DNA of 64,000 nucleotides, from NCBI GenBank assembly GCA_023442525.1, contig JAEZZA010000027.1, positions 1 to 64,000 of the forward strand. The letters run 5' to 3'. How positions within the stretch are numbered: position 1 is the first letter of the stretch; each line of letters opens with the position of its first letter. The translations under genes and the position numbers were made by a program. The stretch is from Bacteroidota bacterium (GTDB lineage: Bacteria > Bacteroidota > Bacteroidia > Bacteroidales > UBA10428). Shown in pieces: positions 8,372 through 17,260 of the stretch. The notes beneath the pieces were generated by a model that was not told the origin of the DNA, searched no databases, and worked only from the letters and a program-made list of their open reading frames with translations.

Positions 8372-9088
8372 ATGAAAATAGCTCTTCTGGGATACGGCAA
8401 GATGGGCCGTGAAATTGAAAAAATAGCTGTCGGCAGACAGCACGAAATGGTCCTGCGAATTGATGTTGACAATTTAATGGAGTTTACCACGGAGAATCTT
8501 CAGAAGGCCGATGTGGCAATTGACTTCTCTACTCCTGCATCGGCAGTTGCAAATATTATGAAGTGTTTCGAAGCAGGAGTTCCCATAGTATGCGGTACTA
8601 CAGGGTGGATCGACAAGCTGGAAGAGATTAAGCAGGAGTGTACCAAAAGTAACGGAACATTTTTTTATGCCTCGAACTTCAGCATCGGCGTTAATATATT
8701 TTTTGCAGTAAATCGCTACCTGGCTTCACTCATGACCAAAGTGCAGGGTTATGAACCAATTCTTAAAGAAATACATCATATTCACAAGCTCGATGAGCCA
8801 AGTGGTACAGCAATAACCCTTGCCAATGAACTGATCGAAAAATATCCCCGGAAGAAAGGCTGGGAACTAAATACGGAAGGTGACGAAGGTAAATTGGGCA
8901 TTACGGCAGTGAGAGAAGGTGAAGTACCCGGAACTCATATTATCAACTGGGATTCCGAGGTCGACCGGATTGAAATAACTCATGAAGCGAAAAGCCGCAA
9001 AGGGTTTGCCATTGGAGCTGTACTGGCAGCGGAATTCATAAAAGATAAAAAGGGCGTATTTTCGATGAACGATGTGCTGAATTTATAA
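8372..9088 (+). CDS. dapB: 4-hydroxy-tetrahydrodipicolinate reductase
   Basis: The 238-residue enzyme reduces HTPA with NAD(P)H in the lysine/diaminopimelate pathway. It has the nucleotide-binding GYGKMGREIE motif at residues 8-17, CGTTGW, and the catalytic/substrate segment EIHHIHKLDEPSGTA with the key His pair and Lys. The ATG at 8372 was chosen because an upstream GTG (8336) would add residues before the Rossmann motif and would start inside the palindrome. It is followed by lepB 94 bases later. Confidence 0.95.
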   Translation: MKIALLGYGKMGREIEKIAVGRQHEMVLRIDVDNLMEFTTENLQKADVAIDFSTPASAVANIMKCFEAGVPIVCGTTGWIDKLEEIKQECTKSNGTFFYASNFSIGVNIFFAVNRYLASLMTKVQGYEPILKEIHHIHKLDEPSGTAITLANELIEKYPRKKGWELNTEGDEGKLGITAVREGEVPGTHIINWDSEVDRIEITHEAKSRKGFAIGAVLAAEFIKDKKGVFSMNDVLNL

Positions 9089-9182
9089 TGAATTACGAAA
9101 ATTCGTTAAAATCGGTGAATCTGTTAATTGCAAAAACCTCCAATCTTTAAAAAAATATTACATTTATAAGCAAAACACTCAT

Positions 9183-10565
9183 ATGAAAGCAGAACGCAAC
9201 GACTGGATATGGTTTGGCATAGTATCCGTTCTTTATATTCTTTTTGTCATCTGGTTGCGCAATTTCTGGTATTTGCCGGGATTGGTAATAATCTATGATC
9301 TGTATATTTCCAAAAAGGTAAACTGGACGTTCTGGAAAAAGAGAAACGGTGAGAACAGCAAAGCAGTTGAATGGCTGGATGCCCTGATCTTTGCTGTGGT
9401 TGCCGTTACACTGATCAACATTTTTCTGTTTCAGAACTACAAAATACCTACCGGTTCGATGGAAAATACGCTTCTTGTAGGTGACCATCTATATGTAAGC
9501 AAAGTTGCCTATGGGCCGCGAATTCCAAACACGCCGCTGTCGTTCCCTTTCACCCAGCATACCATGCCCCTCACAGGAGGAAAATCGTATCTCGAGTGGA
9601 TCAAATTACCATATAAACGGCTGGCAGGTTTTGGCAAGGTTAAACGCGACGACCCTGTTGTATTTAATTTTCCGGCGGGCGACACTGTGGTTCTTGCTCA
9701 CCAGAATGTAAGCTATTATTCAATTGTACGGGATTCGGCCAACGTACGGAAATCGCGCGATTCATATTATGGCCGGCCTTTGAAGACCGATCAGCAGTAT
9801 TATAACGAAGCCCGTCTGGCTGTATGGAGAAATTTCGAAATAACCATACGACCTGTTGACAAGCGCGACAACTACATCAAGAGATGCGTGGCAATTCCGG
9901 GAGATACGTTACAAATTGTGAACCGGAAAGTCATTGTTAACGGTGTGCCTCAGAAGGACTATCCCGGAATTCAGCATAATTATTATATTTTCCTGAAAGA
10001 GGGACAGAACATCTCCGAAAAAGTGTTTGAACGTATGGAGATTTATGATGTATATCGTTATGCCAACGTTATTCAGGCATATCTTACCAATGAGGAGTTG
10101 AAAAAAATCAATGAATTCAAGAGTGTACAGCAGATTATTCCGAATGATGCATTAGATCAGTATGACAGGTTTGTTTTTGACATTTTCCCGCACGATACCG
10201 CTTACAAATGGACGGTGAATAACTTCGGGCCTCTGTATATTCCAAAAAAGGGAGCCACCATCGATATCAACACCCGCAATTTATGCCTGTATGAGCGTGT
10301 TATTTCTCATTACGAGAATAATACCGTTGAAGTGAAAGACGGACTGGTGTATATCAATGGCAGCCCGGCTGATAAGTATACTTTTAAAATGGACTATTAC
10401 TGGATGATGGGAGATAACCGGCACAGCAGCCTCGATTCGCGGTTCTGGGGATTTGTTCCCGAAGATCATATAATCGGCCGTCCCAGGCTCATCTGGTTGT
10501 CGATCGACAAGAACAAGAAATTCTTCAACCGCATCAGGTGGGAGAGGATGCTAAAGAGAGTGTAA
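9183..10565 (+). CDS. lepB: Signal peptidase I, long Bacteroidota form
   Basis: The 460-residue membrane protease cleaves signal peptides. Membrane segments lie at about 9-45 and 66-84. The nucleophile is Ser92 in YKIPTGSMENTL and the general base is Lys233 in YIKRCVAIPGD. A C-terminal MMGDNRHSSLDSRFWGFVP completes the family signature. It is much longer than the E. coli enzyme (about 324 residues) because of large insertions between the Ser and Lys boxes and after the Lys box, which is usual in this phylum. Confidence 0.95.
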   Translation: MKAERNDWIWFGIVSVLYILFVIWLRNFWYLPGLVIIYDLYISKKVNWTFWKKRNGENSKAVEWLDALIFAVVAVTLINIFLFQNYKIPTGSMENTLLVGDHLYVSKVAYGPRIPNTPLSFPFTQHTMPLTGGKSYLEWIKLPYKRLAGFGKVKRDDPVVFNFPAGDTVVLAHQNVSYYSIVRDSANVRKSRDSYYGRPLKTDQQYYNEARLAVWRNFEITIRPVDKRDNYIKRCVAIPGDTLQIVNRKVIVNGVPQKDYPGIQHNYYIFLKEGQNISEKVFERMEIYDVYRYANVIQAYLTNEELKKINEFKSVQQIIPNDALDQYDRFVFDIFPHDTAYKWTVNNFGPLYIPKKGATIDINTRNLCLYERVISHYENNTVEVKDGLVYINGSPADKYTFKMDYYWMMGDNRHSSLDSRFWGFVPEDHIIGRPRLIWLSIDKNKKFFNRIRWERMLKRV

Positions 10566-10571
10566 TGGCTG

Positions 10572-10770
10572 GTTTCAGCCGTTTCATGGGCTGTGCCCGT
10601 TTCATGCTACGCGTTTCATGCGCTTCGCGCGTTTCATTTTGTTACTCGTAGCAGTCCGGAGACTGCGAAAGCCGCGAAGAGCCCTGAAAGGGCGACTCTA
10701 ACCCAGCACAGGGTGAAACCCTGTGATTGATGAAATTGATGTATCCGCCATCAGCCCTGAAAGGGCGAAA
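10572..10770. repeat. Modular intergenic repeat, copy A
   Basis: The convergent gap between lepB and rplI holds two modules. The first is a series of GTTTCA words separated by short GC-rich blocks. The second begins with the palindrome GCAGTCCGGAGACTGC (10651-10666), then GCCCTGAAAGGGC (10681-10693), an inverted CACAGGGTGAAACCCTGTG, and a second GCCCTGAAAGGGC (10754-10766). Closely related copies are at 39680-39952 and 41129-41310. No open reading frame is credible here. Confidence 0.85.
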
Positions 10771-10790
10771 GAATTAATTTGAGTAAAAAT

Positions 10791-10816
10791 AAAAACCCGG
10801 GTTTCCCCGGGTTTTT
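10791..10816. terminator. Bidirectional terminator between lepB and rplI
   Basis: An 11-base perfect stem AAAAACCCGGG / CCCGGGTTTTT closes on a TTTC loop. It has a T-run on either strand and lies between two convergent genes, so it can end both transcripts. Confidence 0.88.
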
Positions 10817-10840
10817 ATATATATGCATAGTGGTTTATTA

Positions 10841-11287
10841 CTATTCCCCTACAATCTCAAAAGGTATCTCCACATGTACTTCCTTATGCAGACGTACCTT
10901 TGCATGGTAGGTACCAACTTCTTTAATAAGGTCTTCGCGGAATGTTATATTCTTACGGTCGATGCTGAAGCCTTTTTCTTCAAGGGCTTCTGCAATCTGT
11001 ATAGCATTAACCGAACCGAATATCTTACCCTTTGTGCTGGTTTTTGCACCTATGGATAAAGTAACATCCTTTAGTTTTTCAGCCAGCTCCTGAGCTTGCT
11101 GTTTGATCTTCTCTTCTTTATGTGCTCTTTGTTTCAGAATCTCATTGTGAGATTTCAGAGCCGAACCCGTAGCTGATACTGCAAGTCCTTTTGGTATCAG
11201 GTAGTTCAGAGCGTAGCCGTTTCTTACGGTTACTATATCGTCTTTGTACCCAAGGTTTGGTACATCGTTTTTTAATATTACTTCCAT
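10841..11287 (-). CDS. rplI: 50S ribosomal protein L9
   Basis: The 148-residue protein begins MEVILKNDVPNLGYKDDIV and contains GYALNYLIPKGLA, the N-terminal rRNA-binding domain of bL9. A central helix and a C-terminal domain (HVEIPFEIVGE end) follow. The ATG at 11287 was chosen over a TTG two codons earlier. It is the last gene of the rpsF-rpsR-rplI operon. Confidence 0.97.
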   Translation of the reverse strand: MEVILKNDVPNLGYKDDIVTVRNGYALNYLIPKGLAVSATGSALKSHNEILKQRAHKEEKIKQQAQELAEKLKDVTLSIGAKTSTKGKIFGSVNAIQIAEALEEKGFSIDRKNITFREDLIKEVGTYHAKVRLHKEVHVEIPFEIVGE

Positions 11288-11302
11288 GATCAATAGGTAT
11301 TA

Positions 11303-11584
11303 CTATTTCAACAAATCAGTTACGTAAGGCAGCAAAGCAAGGTGGCGGGCCCTTTTAACGGCAGTTGCCACTTTACGCTGGAATTTCAGTGATGTTCCGG
11401 TAACACGGCGGGGTAAAATCTTGCCTTGTTCATTGAGGAATTTCTTCAAAAATTCCGGATCCTTGAAGTCTACATACTTAATCTTATTCTTTTTGAACCG
11501 GCAATATTTCTTTTTCTTGACCTCGACGGCCGGGGGGGTCAGGTATCTGATCTCTGACTGACTTGCAGATGTTGGTGTTGCCAT
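11303..11584 (-). CDS. rpsR: 30S ribosomal protein S18
   Basis: The 93-residue protein contains KKYCRFKKNKIKYVDFKDP and KILPRRVTGTSLKFQRKV, the bS18 signatures. It binds next to S6 on the small-subunit platform. It lies between rpsF (3-base gap) and rplI (15-base gap), the conserved order. The N-terminal extension rich in Ser, Thr and Pro (about 20 residues) is probably disordered. Confidence 0.96.
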   Translation of the reverse strand: MATPTSASQSEIRYLTPPAVEVKKKKYCRFKKNKIKYVDFKDPEFLKKFLNEQGKILPRRVTGTSLKFQRKVATAVKRARHLALLPYVTDLLK

Positions 11585-11587
11585 GGC

Positions 11588-11947
11588 TTATTCCTCCGTT
11601 ACTTTAGTGGCTGCTGTTTCTTTCTTACTTTTTCTCTTCTCGGCATACTCGGCTGCATATTTTTCGAGTTTTACCGTGAGAAAGCGGATAACCCGTTCAT
11701 CGCGTTTGTACTCGATCTCGAGCGATTTCACCAGTTCAGGCGGCGCCTTGAATTCAATAAGATTGAAAAAGCCGGTAGATTTTTTCTGAATGGGGTAGGC
11801 TAATTTTTTTAATCCCCAGTTTTCTTCGTTAACGATCTCACCGCCTTTTCCGGTGATCACGCTACGGAATTTTTCAACCGCTTCCTTCATCTGTGCCTCA
11901 GATAAAACGGGAGTTATAATGAAAACGGTTTCATATTGGTTTAACAT
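11588..11947 (-). CDS. rpsF: 30S ribosomal protein S6
   Basis: The 119-residue protein starts MLNQYETVFIITPVLSEAQM and has NEENWGLKKLAYPIQKKSTGFF and DERVIRFLTVKLEKY, the bS6 ferredoxin-like fold. It partners S18. The C-terminal tail is charged (EKRKSKKETAATKVTEE). It is first in the rpsF-rpsR-rplI operon. Confidence 0.96.
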   Translation of the reverse strand: MLNQYETVFIITPVLSEAQMKEAVEKFRSVITGKGGEIVNEENWGLKKLAYPIQKKSTGFFNLIEFKAPPELVKSLEIEYKRDERVIRFLTVKLEKYAAEYAEKRKSKKETAATKVTEE

Positions 11948-12071
11948 AGTAAAAAAATTAATTGGTTAATTTTAAACAGGCCGCAAAGATAGTGTTTTTT
12001 AATTATTATACAAATTTTGAACGATATGTACTACCGATGCTTTCAGGCTTATTCAGGTCCCGTTCTTTCGG

Positions 12072-13472
12072 CTAAACGGTGAGGGTTTCGCCGGGTTCGG
12101 GAATTGATATGTTTTCGTAGCCTTCTTCTTTCAACCTGTCCCTGAAGAAATCCTGTGCACGTTGGTCACCATGAACCAGAACCAGCTGCTGTACTTTTTC
12201 TTTTTCCTGGCACGAAAGGAAATTTATAAGTTCCTTGTAATCGGCATGTCCACTGTATGATTCCAGCTGATGGACATCGGCATTCACCTTGTACATGGTT
12301 CCAAAAATAGAGACTTCTTTGTCGCCTCTCAGGATCTTAGCTCCCAGAGTAGTTGGCGAACAATATCCTACCGCGAGTATCGTGTTCCGTGAATAAGATA
12401 TGCTGTTTGCCAGGTGATGTTTAACTCTGCCGGCTTCCATCATACCCGATGATGAAATAATAATGCAGGGATCCTGGGTATCATTCAGTCGTTTAGAATC
12501 TTCAACCTGCTGGATGAAGTGAAGATCATTAAATCCGAATGGATCGGGATCGGTTTCCATCAGCTCGGCAACCTTATTGTTAAAACATTCCTGATGCAGT
12601 CTGAAAATGCCGGTGGCGTTAACCGACAGGGGACTATCAACGTACACTTTTATTTTCGGCAACCGTCCTGAATTGTAGAAATTATTGAGCGACAAAATCA
12701 CCTCCTGTGTACGTCCCACGCTGAATGAAGGAATAATGAGTTTTCCCTTCTTATCCACGCAGGTTCGACGGATGACTTCGAGAAGTTTTTCTTCGGCATC
12801 CTGCTGAGGTTCGTGCAGACGATCGCCATATGTTGATTCGCAAATTACAATATCTGCCTGGGGAAAGGGCTGAGGCGATATCAGAATACGATTGACAGGA
12901 CGGCCAACATCACCGGTATACGCAATACGGGTTACCTTATCACCTTCCTTGATCCTTAAGTTCACCACGCCACTGCCAAGCAGATGGCCGCTGTTTGTGA
13001 ATGTCACCTTCACACCTTTTGTTACCCTGTAAGGCTTATCGTATGCCACACCTATAAAATACTGCATGGCTGCCTCGGCATCGGCCCTGGTGTAAATGGG
13101 ATCGAGTGGAGGAAGCTTCTTTTTGGCTCTCTTCTTATTGTTCATCTGCGTATCATGCTCCTGTATCTTACCGCAATCGGCCAGCATGATACTGCATAGG
13201 TCGCGGGTGGCATGAGTGGTAATGATTCTTCCTTTGAAGCCAAGATTTACTATATAAGGTATAAGACCTGAATGATCGATATGGGCATGACTCAGTATCA
13301 GGTAATCCACTTCGGGTGGATTAAAACCAAGGTTGCGGTTCATAGCGTCGGTATTCAATCCTTTACCCTGATACATGCCGCAATCCAGGAGGATTTTCTT
13401 TCCATTGTCAAGTGTTATCAGATGTTTACTACCGGTAACCTCACGGGCGGCGCCTAAAAATTGAATTTTCAT
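12072..13472 (-). CDS. Beta-CASP metallo-beta-lactamase-fold hydrolase (RNase-like)
   Basis: The 466-residue protein starts MKIQFLGAAREVTGSKH. Metal motifs of the MBL fold are ILSHAHIDHSGLIPYI (HxHxDH), then NSGHLLGSG and YTGDVGR. The beta-CASP and RMMBL parts include CESTYGDRLHE, IIPSFSVGRTQE, IIISSSGMMEAGRV and the final SGHADY and LVHGD histidines. Relatives include CPSF73-like exonucleases/endonucleases, so an RNA-processing role is likely; the substrate is unknown. The ATG at 13472 was chosen because a -7 box lies just upstream and the longer reading crosses the xylose operator. Confidence 0.9.
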   Translation of the reverse strand: MKIQFLGAAREVTGSKHLITLDNGKKILLDCGMYQGKGLNTDAMNRNLGFNPPEVDYLILSHAHIDHSGLIPYIVNLGFKGRIITTHATRDLCSIMLADCGKIQEHDTQMNNKKRAKKKLPPLDPIYTRADAEAAMQYFIGVAYDKPYRVTKGVKVTFTNSGHLLGSGVVNLRIKEGDKVTRIAYTGDVGRPVNRILISPQPFPQADIVICESTYGDRLHEPQQDAEEKLLEVIRRTCVDKKGKLIIPSFSVGRTQEVILSLNNFYNSGRLPKIKVYVDSPLSVNATGIFRLHQECFNNKVAELMETDPDPFGFNDLHFIQQVEDSKRLNDTQDPCIIISSSGMMEAGRVKHHLANSISYSRNTILAVGYCSPTTLGAKILRGDKEVSIFGTMYKVNADVHQLESYSGHADYKELINFLSCQEKEKVQQLVLVHGDQRAQDFFRDRLKEEGYENISIPEPGETLTV

Positions 13473-13492
13473 TATGAATATTTTGTTTAAGA

Positions 13493-13500
13493 CAAACATA
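13493..13500 (-). promoter_or_regulatory. -7 promoter box of the beta-CASP gene (TATGTTTG)
   Basis: On the minus strand TATGTTTG fits TAnnTTTG and ends 20 bases before the ATG at 13472. This supports the shorter start of the hydrolase. Confidence 0.5.
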
Positions 13501-13528
13501 ATCATTTTTGACAGTTTTTTTTTGAAAA

Positions 13529-13555
13529 AACTTAGCGTAAAATATACGCTAAGTT
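13529..13555. promoter_or_regulatory. Perfect palindrome, probable operator of the xylose regulator
   Basis: AACTTAGCGTA and TACGCTAAGTT are perfect inverted arms around AAATA. The site lies in the divergent gap, 34 bases before the Nudix-regulator start and about 30 bases upstream of the -7 box of the divergent gene. Nudix-type regulators bind 20-25 bp palindromes of this kind, so it is the probable site through which the regulator controls its own operon. No second copy is seen before xylB, xylA or the transporter gene. Confidence 0.7.
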
Positions 13556-13589
13556 TGGAAATACCATTTCTTCTTTTTAATTTGGTGAA

Positions 13590-14324
13590 ATGAAAAATGC
13601 TAAATCGTCCGCGCTCAATCCACATGTTTCAGTCGACTGTGTAATTTTTGGCTTCAATGAGAGTAAACTAAAGGTACTGTTAATCGAACGCGAAAGAGTT
13701 CCTGGAGGCAAAATCAAAGGTCATTCACTTAAGCTTCCGGGAAATCTGATATCTGAAATTGAGGACCTGGATATCTCGGCAGGCAGGACTCTGCATGAGC
13801 TTACCGGCCTGAATAATATTTACCTGCGACAATTCGGCGTTTTCAGCGCCCCGGGCAGGTTGTCGTCGCCCAGCGACCTGGCATGGCTTAGAAAGACAAG
13901 TGGTTTAAATGTCGACCGTGTAGTTACAATTGCCTATTATTCCCTGATTAAAATATCCGAAAGCAACATCACAGAAAAAACTATCTGGATACCTGTTGAG
14001 GAAATCCCCGAATTGATATTCGACCATAACCTGATCATTGACAGGGCTCTTGAAAACCTTCGCCGTGAAATACGAACCGAACCCCTTTGTTTTGAACTGC
14101 TGCCGAAGAAATTTACCATCAGGCAAATGCAGAATCTCTATGAAGCAATCCTGGGTGAGAAGCTCGATAACAGGAACTTCAGAAAAAAGATCAGGCCCCT
14201 GGAGTTCCTGATACCTTTAAATGAAAAGGAAAAAGATGTAAACCATAAACCGGCCCAACTATATAAATTCGATAAGCGACTGTATGAAAAGCACCGCAAG
14301 GTAGTCAGCGGCTTCGATTTATAG
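13590..14324 (+). CDS. Nudix-family transcriptional regulator of xylose use
   Basis: The 244-residue protein has a Nudix-like domain (about 10-150, from VSVDCVIFGFNESKLKVLLIERE) and a C-terminal winged-helix domain (about 165-235, with KFTIRQMQNLYEAILGEKLDNRNF). This is the NrtR/AraR-type architecture used as sugar-responsive repressors in Bacteroidota. The Nudix box is degraded (ISAGRTLHELTGL lacks the REXXEE glutamates), which suggests it binds a ligand without hydrolysing it. It leads the xylB-xylA-xylE genes, so xylose or a phosphorylated derivative is the probable effector. A perfect palindrome lies before its start. Confidence 0.85.
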   Translation: MKNAKSSALNPHVSVDCVIFGFNESKLKVLLIERERVPGGKIKGHSLKLPGNLISEIEDLDISAGRTLHELTGLNNIYLRQFGVFSAPGRLSSPSDLAWLRKTSGLNVDRVVTIAYYSLIKISESNITEKTIWIPVEEIPELIFDHNLIIDRALENLRREIRTEPLCFELLPKKFTIRQMQNLYEAILGEKLDNRNFRKKIRPLEFLIPLNEKEKDVNHKPAQLYKFDKRLYEKHRKVVSGFDL

Positions 14325-14375
14325 TTCTTAACCAAAAGCAATAGACATCATACTTCAAACCTCAAACTAAAAAAT

Positions 14376-15857
14376 ATGTATTTACTCGGTTACGACATCG
14401 GAAGCTCTTCTGTAAAAACAAGTTTAGTGGATGCCAACACAGGTGCCAGTGTTGCAGGCGCATTCTACCCGAAACAGGAAATGCCCATTAAGGCTGTCAA
14501 GCCCGGATGGGCCGAACAGGATCCGGACATGTGGTGGGATAATCTGCGACTGGCTACACGTGAAGTTCTCTCCTCATCCGGAGTTCATCCTACCGAAATA
14601 AAAGCAATCGGAATTTCATACCAGATGCATGGGCTGGTATGTATAGGAAAGGATTTACGGCCCCTGCGCCCGTCGATTATCTGGTGCGACAGCCGGGCTG
14701 TGGAAATTGGCGACGAGGCTTTTCGTGAAATAGGTACCGAAAAATGCCTGGATCATCTGCTGAATTCGCCGGGTAATTTCACTGCTTCAAAACTAAAATG
14801 GGTTCAGCTGAATGAGCCTGAAGTTTACAGCAAGATCTTTAAGATCATGCTTCCCGGTGATTATATTGCCATGAGGCTTAGCGGAGAGATTTGTACAACA
14901 GCTACGGGACTCTCCGAAGGTATGTTCTGGGATTTCCGTAACCAGTCGACTTCGGATTTCCTTCTCAGACATTATGGAATTTCATCCGACCTGTTGCCGG
15001 AAGTCAAACCCGTGTTTTCGCGACAGGGACAGTTGAGCAGTCAGGCCGCACGCGACCTCGGACTCAATGCAGGAACAAGTATTTCATACCGGGCAGGCGA
15101 CCAGCCAAATAATGCATTTTCGCTGAATGTTCTCGAACCGGGTGAGATTGCTGCCACGGCAGGTACTTCCGGAGTTGTATATGGCATTTCCGATGTGGTG
15201 AGATACGATCCACAGTCGCGGGTGAACACCTTCGCACATGTTAACTATTCGCCCGATAAAGTTCGCCTTGGCGTTCTCCTTTGTATTAACGGTACCGGTA
15301 TACTCAACTCATGGGTGAAGAAGACCGGTTCGTTTAACGACTATGAAGAAATGAACGAGGCAGCCTCACGTATTAAAATCGGGTCCGACGGATTGGTAAT
15401 CCTTCCATTTGGAAACGGTGCCGAACGAATGCTGGGTAACCGGGATACCGGTTCGTTCTTTGGTCCTGTTGATTTCAATACCCACACCAAGGCACATATG
15501 GCCAGGGCTGCCCAGGAAGGAATTGTATTTGCTTTCCATTACGGAATGGAAATAATGAAGCAGACCGGTATTAAGCCTTCCATAATTCGTGCAGGTAATG
15601 CCAACATGTTCCTTAGCCGGATTTTCCGCGATACATTGGCCGGTGTTTCGGGAGCAGTGATAGAACTATATAATACCGACGGTGCACAGGGCGCTGCCAA
15701 GGGCGCAGGACTCGGTGCGGGTTATTATAACAATGCCAGGGAAGCCTTTGCGGGACTTAAAAAACTGTCGACTATAGAGCCCGATACGCGTAATGCAGCC
15801 GCTTATAAAGAAGCTTACGAAAAATGGGCTGAAGTTCTGAAGTCGCATATAAGCTGA
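14376..15857 (+). CDS. xylB: Xylulokinase (FGGY family)
   Basis: The 493-residue FGGY kinase converts D-xylulose to xylulose 5-phosphate. It has the N-terminal phosphate loop YDIGSSSVKTSLVDAN, the substrate region SYQMHGLV (with the conserved Gln-Met-His), WCDSRA, and the C-terminal ATPase domain AGDQPNNAFSLNVLEPGEI and IIRAGNANMFLS. Other FGGY substrates are possible from sequence alone, but the following xylose isomerase gene makes xylulose nearly certain. Confidence 0.93.
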   Translation: MYLLGYDIGSSSVKTSLVDANTGASVAGAFYPKQEMPIKAVKPGWAEQDPDMWWDNLRLATREVLSSSGVHPTEIKAIGISYQMHGLVCIGKDLRPLRPSIIWCDSRAVEIGDEAFREIGTEKCLDHLLNSPGNFTASKLKWVQLNEPEVYSKIFKIMLPGDYIAMRLSGEICTTATGLSEGMFWDFRNQSTSDFLLRHYGISSDLLPEVKPVFSRQGQLSSQAARDLGLNAGTSISYRAGDQPNNAFSLNVLEPGEIAATAGTSGVVYGISDVVRYDPQSRVNTFAHVNYSPDKVRLGVLLCINGTGILNSWVKKTGSFNDYEEMNEAASRIKIGSDGLVILPFGNGAERMLGNRDTGSFFGPVDFNTHTKAHMARAAQEGIVFAFHYGMEIMKQTGIKPSIIRAGNANMFLSRIFRDTLAGVSGAVIELYNTDGAQGAAKGAGLGAGYYNNAREAFAGLKKLSTIEPDTRNAAAYKEAYEKWAEVLKSHIS

Positions 15858-15922
15858 TTTGAAACAGAAATTTAATTACGATTCTTAATACTATTTATAA
15901 AACTGACTTAATACACATTAAT

Positions 15923-17251
15923 ATGAAAGTAACCATTGGTAAAAAAGAGTATTTTCCAGGTATTGGAAAAATTAATTTTGAAGGCTGGGATTCAAAGAAT
16001 CCTCTTGCTTTCCGCTGTTACGACGAGAATAGGGTTGTTGGTAATAAAACCATGAAAGATCATTTTAAATTCGCTGTTGCCTACTGGCATTCATTCTGCG
16101 CCGACGGCACCGATCCATTTGGTTCAGGTCCACGTCCTCTTCCCTGGAACGAAAGCGCCGATCCCATTCAGAGAGCAAAAGATAAAATGGATGCTGCTTT
16201 TGAATTCATTACCAAAATGAGCATTCCTTACTATTGTTTCCATGATATCGACCTGGTGCAGGAAGGCAACCTGTTCAAAGATTATGAAAACAGGCTGAAA
16301 ACTATTGTTGACTATGCATCGGCAAAACAAAAAGAATCGGGTGTGAAACTTTTGTGGGGAACTGCTAACGTGTTTGGAAATCCTCGTTACATGAACGGTG
16401 CAGCTACCAATCCTGATTTTAACGTACTTACATGTGCAGCTTTCCAGGTTAAGAATGCTCTGGATGCAACCATAGCTCTTGGTGGTGAGAATTACGTTTT
16501 CTGGGGCGGTCGCGAAGGATATATGACTTTGCTGAATACCAATATGAAGCGCGAGCAGGAACACCTGGCTAAATTCCTCCATGCAGCAAAGGATTATGCA
16601 CGTAAGAACGGATTCAAAGGCTGGTTCTTTATCGAACCCAAACCCATGGAACCAACCAAGCATCAGTATGATTTCGATGCTGCAACCGTGGTGGGTTTCC
16701 TTCGTAATTTCGGTCTTGATAAGGATTTTAAACTGAATATCGAAGTGAACCATGCTACACTCGCGGGTCACAGCTTCCAGCACGATCTGCAGGTTGCCGC
16801 TGATGCAGGTATGCTCGGCAGTATTGATGCCAACAGAGGCGATCAGTTCAATGGCTGGGATACCGACCAGTTCCCCATCGATCTTTACGAACTCACCGAA
16901 GCTATGCTGGTTATTCTTGAGGCTGGCGGATTACAGGGCGGCGGTACGAATTTCGACGCAAAAATCAGACGTAATTCAACTGATCCCGAGGATTTGTTCA
17001 TTGCTCATATTTCGGCCATGGATGCATTTGCACGTGCATTGACCATAGCACATAACATTATGGAGAAATCGCCCTATCTTAAGTTGCGCAAAGACCGTTA
17101 TGCATCGTTCGACAGCGGAAAGGGAAAAGAATTTGAGGAAGGAAAACTCACTCTCGAAGATCTTGCCTCGCTGGCAGCTAAGAATGGTGAACCAGCCATT
17201 ATCAGCGGCAAACAGGAACTTTACGAGGCTCTGATCAACATGTATATTTAA
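15923..17251 (+). CDS. xylA: Xylose isomerase
   Basis: The 442-residue TIM-barrel enzyme interconverts D-xylose and D-xylulose. Signature segments are YYCFHDIDLV (catalytic His), VFWGGREGY, WFFIEPKPMEPTKHQYD (metal Glu and substrate Lys), NIEVNHATLAGHSFQHDL and LGSIDANRGDQFNGWDTDQFP (metal Asp/His). Its length and KPMEPTKHQYD region match class II xylose isomerases. It lies 65 bases after xylB and 9 bases before the transporter gene. Confidence 0.97.
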   Translation: MKVTIGKKEYFPGIGKINFEGWDSKNPLAFRCYDENRVVGNKTMKDHFKFAVAYWHSFCADGTDPFGSGPRPLPWNESADPIQRAKDKMDAAFEFITKMSIPYYCFHDIDLVQEGNLFKDYENRLKTIVDYASAKQKESGVKLLWGTANVFGNPRYMNGAATNPDFNVLTCAAFQVKNALDATIALGGENYVFWGGREGYMTLLNTNMKREQEHLAKFLHAAKDYARKNGFKGWFFIEPKPMEPTKHQYDFDAATVVGFLRNFGLDKDFKLNIEVNHATLAGHSFQHDLQVAADAGMLGSIDANRGDQFNGWDTDQFPIDLYELTEAMLVILEAGGLQGGGTNFDAKIRRNSTDPEDLFIAHISAMDAFARALTIAHNIMEKSPYLKLRKDRYASFDSGKGKEFEEGKLTLEDLASLAAKNGEPAIISGKQELYEALINMYI

Positions 17252-17260
17252 TCAGAAAGC

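Noticed and set aside
10572..10770. Possible CRISPR array because short words recur
   Set aside because: Units are unequal in length and spacing, spacers are not unique sequences of constant length, and no cas gene is present; it is a palindromic repeat element.
16124..16783. Open frame of 219 codons on the minus strand inside xylA
   Set aside because: It lies entirely opposite a strongly conserved gene and its translation has no domain or export signal; it is a shadow of xylA codon use.
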